NCBI RefSeq assembly: GCF_023051175.1
Contig: NZ_JALKII010000003.1
Coordinates: forward strand, 124,001-188,000
DNA length: 64,000 bases
Origin: Alcanivorax quisquiliarum
GTDB lineage: Bacteria > Pseudomonadota > Gammaproteobacteria > Pseudomonadales > Alcanivoracaceae
Reading direction: 5' to 3'
Shown: piece after piece, positions 26,583 through 36,076 of the stretch
Position numbering within the stretch: position 1 is the first letter of the stretch
How the letters are laid out: the number at the start of each line of letters is the position of its first letter
Notes under the pieces: generated by a model
The model's input: the letters and a program-made list of their open reading frames with translations, nothing else
What the model was told of the DNA's origin: nothing
Database searches by the model: none
Program-made: the position numbers and the translations under genes

Positions 26583-29137
26583 CACGCACCTCCCCAGCCC
26601 AGTGGCCACAACACAAGCGCCGCAAAACTCACCATCGTGGTGACTGCGCTATAGCCCCACCAGTACTCCACTAGCAACGGCTCGTAGGGCGCCAGCCTGC
26701 TGACATAACCACGCCGGGCACGCCACGCCTGCATCAGCGCCATCACGGTGGCCAAGGCGCAATGCAACAACGTGTACATCAGAAAAACCGTGATGACCGC
26801 ATCGTGTGCGGTGTCACCGGGAACAAGAGCCGAACGCCACCAGCCGGCGATCAGCAACAGGCACTGGCCGCAACCGAGCAGCGCCAGCCACCACAGGCCC
26901 TGTTGCAGCCGCGCATCATCACCGGCACGCAGGCGAGCGATCAGCCGCCGCAGCCATAACCAGCCAAGCGGCATCAGCAGGCTGGCCGCCAGCAATAATG
27001 GCCAGTGCAAATGGCTATGCTCGGGTAGCTGCCACTGCGGCGCCACCGTCCACAGATAAAACCAGCCGAACAGCAGCGACATATAGAGCGAGCCATTCGC
27101 CAGCAAGGTCACCCCCATGCCCCACAGGCCCGGCCCGTCGAAAGTGCGTGAATGCAGTGGCGGCTCGCCTGCGGCGGTGCGGCCGTCCGGGGCGGCCGCC
27201 GGGTGAGTGCCGTTTTCCCACGCCCAGCGCAACAGCAGGCCAAGCGCCACCAGGGCGGCGGCCAGGGCGATGACATAGACCTTGGCCAGCAGCCCGATAC
27301 ACATGAAGGCCAGCGCCAGTGCGCTGAAGAATGGCCACCAGGAATTGCCGGGGAGATGGATGATTTCCCGAATGCGGCCGCTGACCGGATCGGTGCCCCA
27401 GGTTTCCCGGCGGCCGTGATTGATGCTGGTCAGCCCGTGCCGGCCTTCGGCAATGGTTTCCGGCAGATCCGGCTGCTCCCACAACGGGTGCCGCCCGCTC
27501 ACCTTTGGCAGGCTGACGAAATTATACGGCGCCGGTGGCGTTGCCGTGGCCCACTCCAGCGTATCCGCCTGCCAGGGATTGATGCGCGCCCGCCGGCCGG
27601 CCAGGCCATGCAGCACCAGATCCAGTATCACCACGGCAATGCCGGCCGCCATCACAAAACCGCCGATGGAGGACACCAGATTCGGCCAGTTCCACCCCAT
27701 ACCGGCATCGTAGGTATAAACACGCCGGGGCATGCCGAGCAGGCCCGTCAGGTGCATAACGAGAAACGTCAGATTGAAACCGACGAAGGTCAGCCAGAAC
27801 CCCCAGTGGGCCAGCACTTTCGAGGGCATCCGCCCGGTCAGGTGCGGCCACCAGTAATAAAGGCCGGCTACCAGCGGAAAGAACATCCCGCCCACCAGCA
27901 CATAGTGCATGTGCGCCACCACGAAGTGCGTGTCATGCACTTGCCAGTTGAACGGCACCAGCGCCAGCATCACGCCGGTCAGCCCGCCGATCACGAAGAT
28001 CACCAGAAAACCGATGGTCCAGAGCATCGGCACTTCAAACACCGGGCGGCCCGTCCATAATGTTGCCAGCCAGGCAAAGATCTGTATGCCGGTGGGCACT
28101 GCCACCATCATGCTGGCGACGGAAAAAAACGCCTGCGCCAATTGCGGAATACCCACGGTGAACATGTGGTGCACCCACAGGCCAAAGCTGATGAAGGCGG
28201 TGGAAATCACCGACACCACCACCCAGCGATAACCGACCATCGGCCGTCGTGCGAACACCGGCAAAATAGTGGAAATGATGCCGGCCGCCGGCAGGAAAAT
28301 GATGTAGACCTCGGGGTGCCCGAACAGCCAGAACAAATGCTGCCAGAGAATCGGATCGCCGCCGCGCAATACATCATAAAACGGCAGCCCCGCAGCGCGC
28401 TCAAGCTCCAGCAGGATGCTGGCCAGAATCAATGGCGGAAAGCCGAACACAATCATCAGGCTCATCGCCAGAATGTACCAGGCAAACAGCGGCATCGTTT
28501 GCAGCGTCATGCCTTCGGTGCGGGTACGCATGATCGATACCACCAGCTCGATACCCGCAGCAACCGCCGAAATTTCTATGAAGGTAATACCGATCAGCCA
28601 GAAATCCGCGCTGAGGCCCGGCGTGTACACCGCATCGGATAACGGCGTGTACATGAACCAGCCGGTATCCGGCGCGATCCCCAGCACCACGCTGGTCATC
28701 AGGATAATGCCGCCGAACAGATAGCAGTAATAACCCAGTGCGCTCAATCGGGGGAAAGCCAGATCTCGCGCACCGATCATTTTCGGTATCACATACAGCG
28801 CCACCCCTTCGAGTATCGGCACGGCAAATAAAAACATCATCACGGTGCCGTGCATGGTGAACAGCTGGTTGTAAATATGCGGCGGTATCCAGTCCTGCCC
28901 CGGCAATGCCAGTTGCGTGCGCATCAGCATCGCCATCAAACCGCCGATGATGAAAAACACGGCGCCGGTGATCATGAAATAGCGGCCGATGGCGGTGTGA
29001 TTGACCACCGTCAATACCCGCAAGCCGCCGGGATTGCCCCACACTCGCACAAGCTTGTTGTGCTGCTCGGCGGCATCAAGCAGCGGCTTGCCGCCATGTT
29101 CTCGCTCCTGGCTCAGCGGCGCCTCATGGTCAGTCAT
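26582..29137 (-). CDS. cytochrome c oxidase, fused subunits I and III
   Basis: 851 residues, a heme-copper oxidase subunit I (about 1-560) fused to a subunit III-like helical part (about 600-851). Ligands seen: His96 and His411 (low-spin heme), His409 (high-spin heme), and CuB His274, His323 and His324. HPEVY (274-278) supplies the Glu and the cross-linkable Tyr of O2-reducing enzymes. The motif normally PTGIK, whose Lys lines the K proton channel, reads PTGIQ (Gln352). The classical GGFGN segment after helix II is replaced by EGVALYVIP. Overlaps coxB by 8 nt. Confidence 0.93.
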   Translation of the reverse strand: MTDHEAPLSQEREHGGKPLLDAAEQHNKLVRVWGNPGGLRVLTVVNHTAIGRYFMITGAVFFIIGGLMAMLMRTQLALPGQDWIPPHIYNQLFTMHGTVMMFLFAVPILEGVALYVIPKMIGARDLAFPRLSALGYYCYLFGGIILMTSVVLGIAPDTGWFMYTPLSDAVYTPGLSADFWLIGITFIEISAVAAGIELVVSIMRTRTEGMTLQTMPLFAWYILAMSLMIVFGFPPLILASILLELERAAGLPFYDVLRGGDPILWQHLFWLFGHPEVYIIFLPAAGIISTILPVFARRPMVGYRWVVVSVISTAFISFGLWVHHMFTVGIPQLAQAFFSVASMMVAVPTGIQIFAWLATLWTGRPVFEVPMLWTIGFLVIFVIGGLTGVMLALVPFNWQVHDTHFVVAHMHYVLVGGMFFPLVAGLYYWWPHLTGRMPSKVLAHWGFWLTFVGFNLTFLVMHLTGLLGMPRRVYTYDAGMGWNWPNLVSSIGGFVMAAGIAVVILDLVLHGLAGRRARINPWQADTLEWATATPPAPYNFVSLPKVSGRHPLWEQPDLPETIAEGRHGLTSINHGRRETWGTDPVSGRIREIIHLPGNSWWPFFSALALAFMCIGLLAKVYVIALAAALVALGLLLRWAWENGTHPAAAPDGRTAAGEPPLHSRTFDGPGLWGMGVTLLANGSLYMSLLFGWFYLWTVAPQWQLPEHSHLHWPLLLAASLLMPLGWLWLRRLIARLRAGDDARLQQGLWWLALLGCGQCLLLIAGWWRSALVPGDTAHDAVITVFLMYTLLHCALATVMALMQAWRARRGYVSRLAPYEPLLVEYWWGYSAVTTMVSFAALVLWPLGWGGA

Positions 29138-30095
29138 TGGGCGCCTCCGTCGAGCGCTGCAACCAGTCCGCTATATCGGCGAGTTGCCCCGGCGCCAGTT
29201 GGCCATGATCGGGCGCCGGCGTGGGTGGCGGCTGTTGTGCGTGCTGGGTGAGCCAGCCAAGAATATCCGTGCGGCGTGCACCGATGGTGGTCAGATCCGG
29301 CCCGGCACCGCCCTGACTGACACCCCGCAGCGCATGGCATTCACTACAATGCTCTCGGAATGCGCTGGCGAGTGCAGGCTCCGCCTGCCTTTCATCCGGC
29401 GCCCGCTGTTGCTGCGCCAGCCAACGCTGAAAATCCGGCTCGGTATGTGCGGTAACCGGCATGTGCATATGCGCATGGCCCAGCCCACAGAACTCGGCAC
29501 ACTGGGCACGGAATACGCCCGGCTCCGCAGCGCTCAGACGTAATACGTTGACCCGGCCCGGCACCATATCCATCTTGCCGCCGAGCCGGGGCACCCAGAA
29601 TGAATGAATGACATCTTCGCTGCTCACATGCACATCCACCGGCCGGCCCGCCGGCAGATGCAGCTCGTTGGCGGTCGTGACTTGCGCCTCCGGATAATGC
29701 ACTTGCCACCACCATTGGCGTGCGGTCACTTCGATGCGCAGCGGCGGCTCGTCGGTGGCCAGCGGCAGCATGGAATGCCCGGCCGGAATACCAAAGGCCA
29801 GCAGCACCACGCTGGCACCCAGCGGCAACAACAACCCGCCACCAATGATCAGGCGCTTTTGCAGCTGCCGCGCCCGGAGCGCCGGCAACATCGTCTCTCT
29901 CGGCCGCATGGCCCACAGCCAGAACACCGTCACCATTACCGTCACGGCCGTTGCCACAATGAACATGCCCCACCACAACAGCGCGGCAGTATGTGCCGCC
30001 GGGCCAGCCGGCTGTAATGTCGACTGCGGGCCGTCGCAGGCCGCCAGCAACAACAGCGGCGCGAATTTAAAAACAGTATTAAATGCTATGCGCAC
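29130..30095 (-). CDS. coxB: cytochrome c oxidase subunit II with fused cytochrome c domain
   Basis: 321 residues from a GTG at 30095. The signal peptide ends in lipobox LAAC, so probably lipid-anchored. Two membrane helices follow (LLWWGMFIVATAVTVMVTVFWLW; IIGGGLLLPLGASVVLLAFGI). The cupredoxin domain has VTARQWWWQVHYPEA, EDVIHSFWVPRLGGKMDMVPG and the CuA site CAEFCGLGHAHMHM. The C-terminal extension carries the heme c motif CSECH with a cytochrome c tail, making this a caa3-type subunit. No strong ribosome site precedes the GTG, and the open frame continues upstream, so the start is less certain than the body. Confidence 0.9.
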   Translation of the reverse strand: MRIAFNTVFKFAPLLLLAACDGPQSTLQPAGPAAHTAALLWWGMFIVATAVTVMVTVFWLWAMRPRETMLPALRARQLQKRLIIGGGLLLPLGASVVLLAFGIPAGHSMLPLATDEPPLRIEVTARQWWWQVHYPEAQVTTANELHLPAGRPVDVHVSSEDVIHSFWVPRLGGKMDMVPGRVNVLRLSAAEPGVFRAQCAEFCGLGHAHMHMPVTAHTEPDFQRWLAQQQRAPDERQAEPALASAFREHCSECHALRGVSQGGAGPDLTTIGARRTDILGWLTQHAQQPPPTPAPDHGQLAPGQLADIADWLQRSTEAPND

Positions 30096-30146
30096 GCCCG
30101 CGCCGCCCGCTAGGCTCGGAGAATCATCCAGCAACGGAGCGCCGGC

Positions 30147-30614
30147 ATGGCTCGACAACAGGAACCGATCATCAGCCGCATGGCGATTGCGGGGCACCCG
30201 TTGCATCCGATGCTGATTCACTTTCCCGTTGCTGCACTGATCGGTGTGCTGGGTGCGGATGCGGGCTATCTGCTGACCGAAGATGATTTCTGGGCGCGCG
30301 CCGGATTGTGGCTGGCAGGTATCGGCGCTGCGGGGGGCTGGCTCTCTGGCCTGATCGGGCTGGTCGATCTGGTTTCGGTGCGACACACCCGGCGTCTGAT
30401 CACGGCCTGGTGCCACGCGCTGGTGGCGGTGATGCTGCTGTCGGTGGCGAGCTTCAATTTTTTGCTGCGTTATACCGCCGAGGATATTACCGCAGTGATC
30501 CTGCCATGGGGACTGGGGCTGTCGCTGCTCACGGCCGCGCTCACCGCCGCAGCCGGTGTGCTCGGCGGGCAACTGGTGTACGAACACGCGGTGGGCGTCA
30601 GCGCGGAGGAGTGA
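30147..30614 (+). CDS. DUF2231 membrane protein
   Basis: 155 residues with four predicted helices. The DUF2231 signature is at the N-terminus: IAGHPLHPMLIHFPVAALIGVLGADAGYLLT, with a histidine pair before helix one. Helices follow at about 55-75, 85-105 and 115-140. The function of the family is not established; members often sit beside respiratory or heme genes, as here, divergent from coxB by 51 nt. The ATG at 30147 lies 10 nt after GGAG. Confidence 0.85.
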   Translation: MARQQEPIISRMAIAGHPLHPMLIHFPVAALIGVLGADAGYLLTEDDFWARAGLWLAGIGAAGGWLSGLIGLVDLVSVRHTRRLITAWCHALVAVMLLSVASFNFLLRYTAEDITAVILPWGLGLSLLTAALTAAAGVLGGQLVYEHAVGVSAEE

Positions 30615-30659
30615 TCCGCCCGGCCCCGCCGCGCCCGTACAGGCATCCCGGCGTTTCAC

Positions 30660-31112
30660 CTACAGCTCCGGTTTTGCCAGCACCAGCACCACGATCGCCA
30701 GCATCAATGCCAGCATCGTCGCGCTGGCGCCGCCAGCGAGCCACCCCGGTGTGCGCTCGGCGTGCCCGGCACGCTCGGCACGCAGCATCAACAAGCCGAT
30801 CGAAACATGCATTAGCACCAGTGCGCTGACCAGCACCAGCTTGAACAGCATCCAGGGTGCCAGCGTTGTCATCAGCGTGAACAGCAAGGTGCCGCTGCCC
30901 ACCGCAATCAGCGCAGCGGGGGTCGCCACCCAGATGAACGCACGCCGGGCAATAACAGTGGTGCCTTCGGTGTGCCCGGTTTCCCGTGCGGCGCCAGCGG
31001 TCGTGGCACCGGTCTGGAACAGCCGATCGTTGAGCAACAGCGTCGGGACGCAGAGGATGGCTGCGCTCCAGCATAGCAGGCCGGCAATATGAAGAGTTAA
31101 CAACCAGAGCAT
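30660..31112 (-). CDS. CopD/HemJ-like integral membrane protein
   Basis: 150 residues, four predicted helices. The first (MLWLLTLHIAGLLCWSAAILCVPTLLL) has the His and Trp expected in the CopD-domain family; later helices are WVATPAALIAVGSGTLLFTL, WMLFKLVLVSALVLMHVSIGLLML and MLALMLAIVVLVLAK. The His in LVLMHVS may be a second metal or heme ligand. This family includes copper-uptake proteins and the HemJ protoporphyrinogen oxidase relatives. Exact role not assignable. Its location near the oxidase operon and the convergent DUF2231 gene suggests respiratory metal or heme handling (inference). Confidence 0.65.
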   Translation of the reverse strand: MLWLLTLHIAGLLCWSAAILCVPTLLLNDRLFQTGATTAGAARETGHTEGTTVIARRAFIWVATPAALIAVGSGTLLFTLMTTLAPWMLFKLVLVSALVLMHVSIGLLMLRAERAGHAERTPGWLAGGASATMLALMLAIVVLVLAKPEL

Positions 31113-31307
31113 CGTAAAAACGCTCCCGCGACTTTTTCAGTTCAGCTCGTGTTCGGCTTGCGTTTTCGGCTCGCGATGACACGCAGCGCAACCATGACGT
31201 TGCGCCAGTCTGGCATGGAAGGCAGGAGGCGGAATGAAAAAGAAAGTTTAATCCACGGCAAGCGAGCGCTGACCGACGCGCAAAGCGACGGCCAGCAGGA
31301 CCATCGC

Positions 31308-32579
31308 TCAGGCAGGCATGGTTTCGACAGTGTGCGGCGCGTAATGCTCGGTGCCAATTGCGGCCTGCACGGCAAACGCGAAACTGGTGGATACCAGCGC
31401 AGCACAATCTGCTTCGCTTTCATCGAAGGGTGCCAGCTTGCCCAGTTCCAGCACCGCCACCACGTCATCGCCCCGGCACACCGGTACGATCAGGATTGCC
31501 GCTGGCGAGAGGGTTTCGAACGCGCTGCGTATCGGTAAATAATCCCGCGGCAAGTCCGTGAACTGCACCGGCTTGCGCTGTGCCAGCGCCGGCCCGATCA
31601 GGGTTTCCTCGACATCGACGATGTGCCCGCTGCGGCCCGGCTGCCCACCCCAGGCCGCCAGCGCACGCAAACGTGTTCCCTCGACACGATAGGCCATGCC
31701 GATCAAAGCGCCGGTCTGCTCCACCAGAAATCCCAGAGTGCGCTCGAACAACACTGCCAGGCCGGGATTGCCCGCGATCAAGGCCAGATAATCCGCCTGA
31801 CGCTTTTGCCGCACCAGATCGTATTCCGCCTGCTGATTCATTTCACGCAGCCGCAGGGACTCAAGATTGAGCAGCTGGTTCTGCAGATAATCACGGCGCT
31901 CGGAATGCTCCAGCATGGCACCCACCACCACCGACAAACTCCAGGGCACAAAGAAATAGAGCAAGCTGTCCAGCCACAGAAAACTGCCATTGACTGCCAG
32001 CGCAATGATGACCGCAAAAACAAATGCCAGCAGTGTGCTGATCGATACCGCCACCAGCGGCAAGCGCAGGATCGAAAACACGATTACCAGCACATAAATC
32101 GTTTCGTAAGCCGCCACTTGTGCGAAAAAATCTTCACCGAGCAGCATCGCCGCCAGCACACATCCGAGCAGCGACACAAACACGCCGCCGACCAGCAACG
32201 GCTCGACGAACGCTTCCAGATCCCGGCGCAAGGTGCCCAGCCAGAGCGTTGTCAGCACCAGCCCCACCGGCAGCACCGCTACCAGTAACCAGGTATTCAG
32301 GCCAGGCGCTTCGCTGAACAGGGCAGCTGCTCCGGAGACCACCGAATAGACCAGCAACATGCCGTAGATCGAAACGCGCAACAGCTGTGCGGCCCGCTCG
32401 CGGGCGTGCGCACGAAAGGACTGCTCCAGGCGGCCCGGCATGCGGCGGGTAAGCAATGGTCCGGCCAGCGCCTTGCGCAGAGCTTGCTCGTCGTGGTGGG
32501 CATTACGCGCCTGCTCGGTACGCTGTTCGGCTTCAAAATAAGCGCTGACACCGTCATCGGCATCTGCCGCACGGTTCAT
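31308..32579 (-). CDS. membrane protein with C-terminal GAF domain
   Basis: 423 residues from the ATG at 32579, no strong ribosome site, so the start is moderate. After a soluble N-terminal 70 residues come about six helices (LRVSIYGMLLVYSVVSGAAALF to YFFVPWSLSVVVGAML). A short coiled-coil linker follows (LQNQLLNLESLRLREMNQQAEYDLVRQKRQADYLALI). Then a GAF-type sensor (about residues 265-415: LFERTLGFLVEQTGALIGMAYRVEGTRLRALAAWGG ... AAILIVPVCRGDDVVAVLELGKLAPFDESE). The architecture is that of a diguanylate cyclase or kinase sensor half, but no output domain follows. Signalling partner unknown. Confidence 0.75.
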   Translation of the reverse strand: MNRAADADDGVSAYFEAEQRTEQARNAHHDEQALRKALAGPLLTRRMPGRLEQSFRAHARERAAQLLRVSIYGMLLVYSVVSGAAALFSEAPGLNTWLLVAVLPVGLVLTTLWLGTLRRDLEAFVEPLLVGGVFVSLLGCVLAAMLLGEDFFAQVAAYETIYVLVIVFSILRLPLVAVSISTLLAFVFAVIIALAVNGSFLWLDSLLYFFVPWSLSVVVGAMLEHSERRDYLQNQLLNLESLRLREMNQQAEYDLVRQKRQADYLALIAGNPGLAVLFERTLGFLVEQTGALIGMAYRVEGTRLRALAAWGGQPGRSGHIVDVEETLIGPALAQRKPVQFTDLPRDYLPIRSAFETLSPAAILIVPVCRGDDVVAVLELGKLAPFDESEADCAALVSTSFAFAVQAAIGTEHYAPHTVETMPA

Positions 32580-32888
32580 GGTGATGGAATGACTGCTCAC
32601 ACTTCCCCCCAGAAGATGTGTTCCGGCCCCGACCGGTGTTGTTATGGCCGCATCAATATGCGATGCAAAACTGCCCCCGCGAGCGCGGTAATCGGCAGGC
32701 GCCAGCGGCGCAAGGCAGCCACCTTCTTGCAAAAAGACAGCGCTGTAAATGGTGGCATTGTGATAGCGTCGCCGCCTGACGGGCATTGCACCGGCCAGAC
32801 AGGAGAAAGAAGGCTCCAGCCGGCCCGTTCGGCCAGCGCAGCGCCAGATCAGCGCGGCGCGCCCCTGCGGAGGCGCCGCTTCGCAAGC
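32580..32888. other. intergenic region, GAF gene start to carbonic-anhydrase-like gene end
   Basis: About 310 bases. Presumed promoter of the GAF gene; no gene, hairpin terminator or repeat recognised. Confidence 0.45.
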
Positions 32889-33449
32889 TTACAGCTCGTT
32901 CTGGATCTTCTTGTAGCCTTGCACCAGACGCACGTTGGTCTGTGCGACGTCCTCCGAAAAGCTGGAGGCGTCCGGCGTCACCGGCTCGATCCGCGCCAGA
33001 TCTTCATCGCTGTTGATATGGCTGGTGGAGGGCACGTAGAAGTTGGGCGGCACGCTACAGGCTTCCACCACCGAGTTATGCCGTACCACCGAGCCGTCGC
33101 CGACCTCGCAGTTGAACAGCACGGTATTGAAGCCGATGAACACATTGCGCCCCACCTTGCACGGGCCGTGCACGATGGAACGGTGCGCGATGGAGGTATT
33201 TTCGCCGATCTCCACCCGTGCGCCGGATTTCGAGTGGATCACAACACCGTCCTGGATATTGGAATTGTCGCCGATCACAATCGGCTCCATGCCACCTTCG
33301 GCATCCACCTCATCGGCGCGAATCACCGCATAAGGGCCAATGAATACGTTTTCTCCCACCCACACCTTGCCACACAGGATGGCAGTGGGATCGACAAACG
33401 CGGACTGCGCCACTATCGGCAGATCGCCGCTCGGGTTTTTGCGGATCAT
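32889..33449 (-). CDS. gamma-class carbonic anhydrase-like hexapeptide-repeat protein
   Basis: 186 residues, a left-handed beta-helix of hexapeptide repeats (AFVDPTAILCGKVWVGENVFIGPYAVIRADEV ...). The three putative zinc histidines of the gamma class lie in VVIHSKSG and SIAHRSIVHGP. NIQDGVVIH is characteristic of the Cam/CamH group. A C-terminal helix (SEDVAQTNVRLVQGYKKIQNEL) packs on the helix in trimers. It may hydrate CO2 or be a non-catalytic relative. Last gene of the amgK-murU-rpe unit, 33 nt from rpe. Confidence 0.85.
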   Translation of the reverse strand: MIRKNPSGDLPIVAQSAFVDPTAILCGKVWVGENVFIGPYAVIRADEVDAEGGMEPIVIGDNSNIQDGVVIHSKSGARVEIGENTSIAHRSIVHGPCKVGRNVFIGFNTVLFNCEVGDGSVVRHNSVVEACSVPPNFYVPSTSHINSDEDLARIEPVTPDASSFSEDVAQTNVRLVQGYKKIQNEL

Positions 33450-33482
33450 GCTGTGAGGTTCCCCTTCAGGTCAGGCTCGCAC

Positions 33483-34178
33483 TCAGCGAGCGTCAGAAGA
33501 TGACGGCACCGACGCCAGCGCAGCGCGCATGCTGTCGATGGCCGCCCGGTAATCGGGTTTGCCATAAATTGCGGAACCGGCCACAAAGGTATCTGCGCCC
33601 GCTGCGGCGATCTCGGCGATATTCTGCTCATTGACGCCGCCATCCACTTCCAGCCGGATCTGGCGACCACTGCGATCTATCATCTCGCGCACGCGGGCGA
33701 CCTTTTTCAGCGTGCCTGGGATGAAGGCCTGCCCGCCAAAGCCTGGGTTGACCGACATCAACAGTACGATGTCGAGCCTGTCCATGACGTATTCGAGCAC
33801 CTCGGGCGAGGTTGCCGGGTTCAGCACCAGCCCCGCAGCACAGCCGGCATCGCGAATCAGTTGCAGCGAGCGGTCCACATGCTGGCTGGCTTCCGGGTGG
33901 AAAGTGATGATGCTGGCACCGGCTTCGGCAAAGCGGGTGATCAGCTCGTCCACCGGGCTGACCATCAGGTGCACATCGATGGGCGCACGAATGCCATAAT
34001 CGCGCAAGGCCTTGCAGACCATGGGCCCGATAGTGAGGTTCGGCACATAATGGTTGTCCATCACGTCGAAATGGATCACGTCAGCGCCGGCTTCAAGCAC
34101 AGCGGCGGCCTCTTCGCCGAGGCGTGCGAAATCTGCGGCCAGAATCGATGGCGCTAGCCAGTATTGTTGCTTGGTCAT
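33483..34178 (-). CDS. rpe: ribulose-phosphate 3-epimerase
   Basis: 231 residues from ATG 34178. A TIM barrel that interconverts ribulose 5-phosphate and xylulose 5-phosphate. Family motifs: [36 protein letters not shown] (metal His and Asp), [43 protein letters not shown] and FVAGSAIYG (phosphate site). In Pseudomonas rpe heads rpe-gph-trpE. Here no gph follows, and trpE is 18 kb away past accessory genes. Grouped with murU and amgK on the same strand. Confidence 0.96.
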   Translation of the reverse strand: MTKQQYWLAPSILAADFARLGEEAAAVLEAGADVIHFDVMDNHYVPNLTIGPMVCKALRDYGIRAPIDVHLMVSPVDELITRFAEAGASIITFHPEASQHVDRSLQLIRDAGCAAGLVLNPATSPEVLEYVMDRLDIVLLMSVNPGFGGQAFIPGTLKKVARVREMIDRSGRQIRLEVDGGVNEQNIAEIAAAGADTFVAGSAIYGKPDYRAAIDSMRAALASVPSSSDAR

Positions 34179-34203
34179 GCCTGTATCCTCTGCCTGCCAC
34201 CGC

Positions 34204-35975
<1,772 letters not shown>

Positions 35976-36076
35976 TGTTCCTTTAAACTTCCGGCCTTTG
36001 GCACCGCATACGCCCCAGGGAGCCTCGCCGGAGGGCGGTGTCTCATGCAGCGCTTTTTACCTGTTCCGGACGACGA

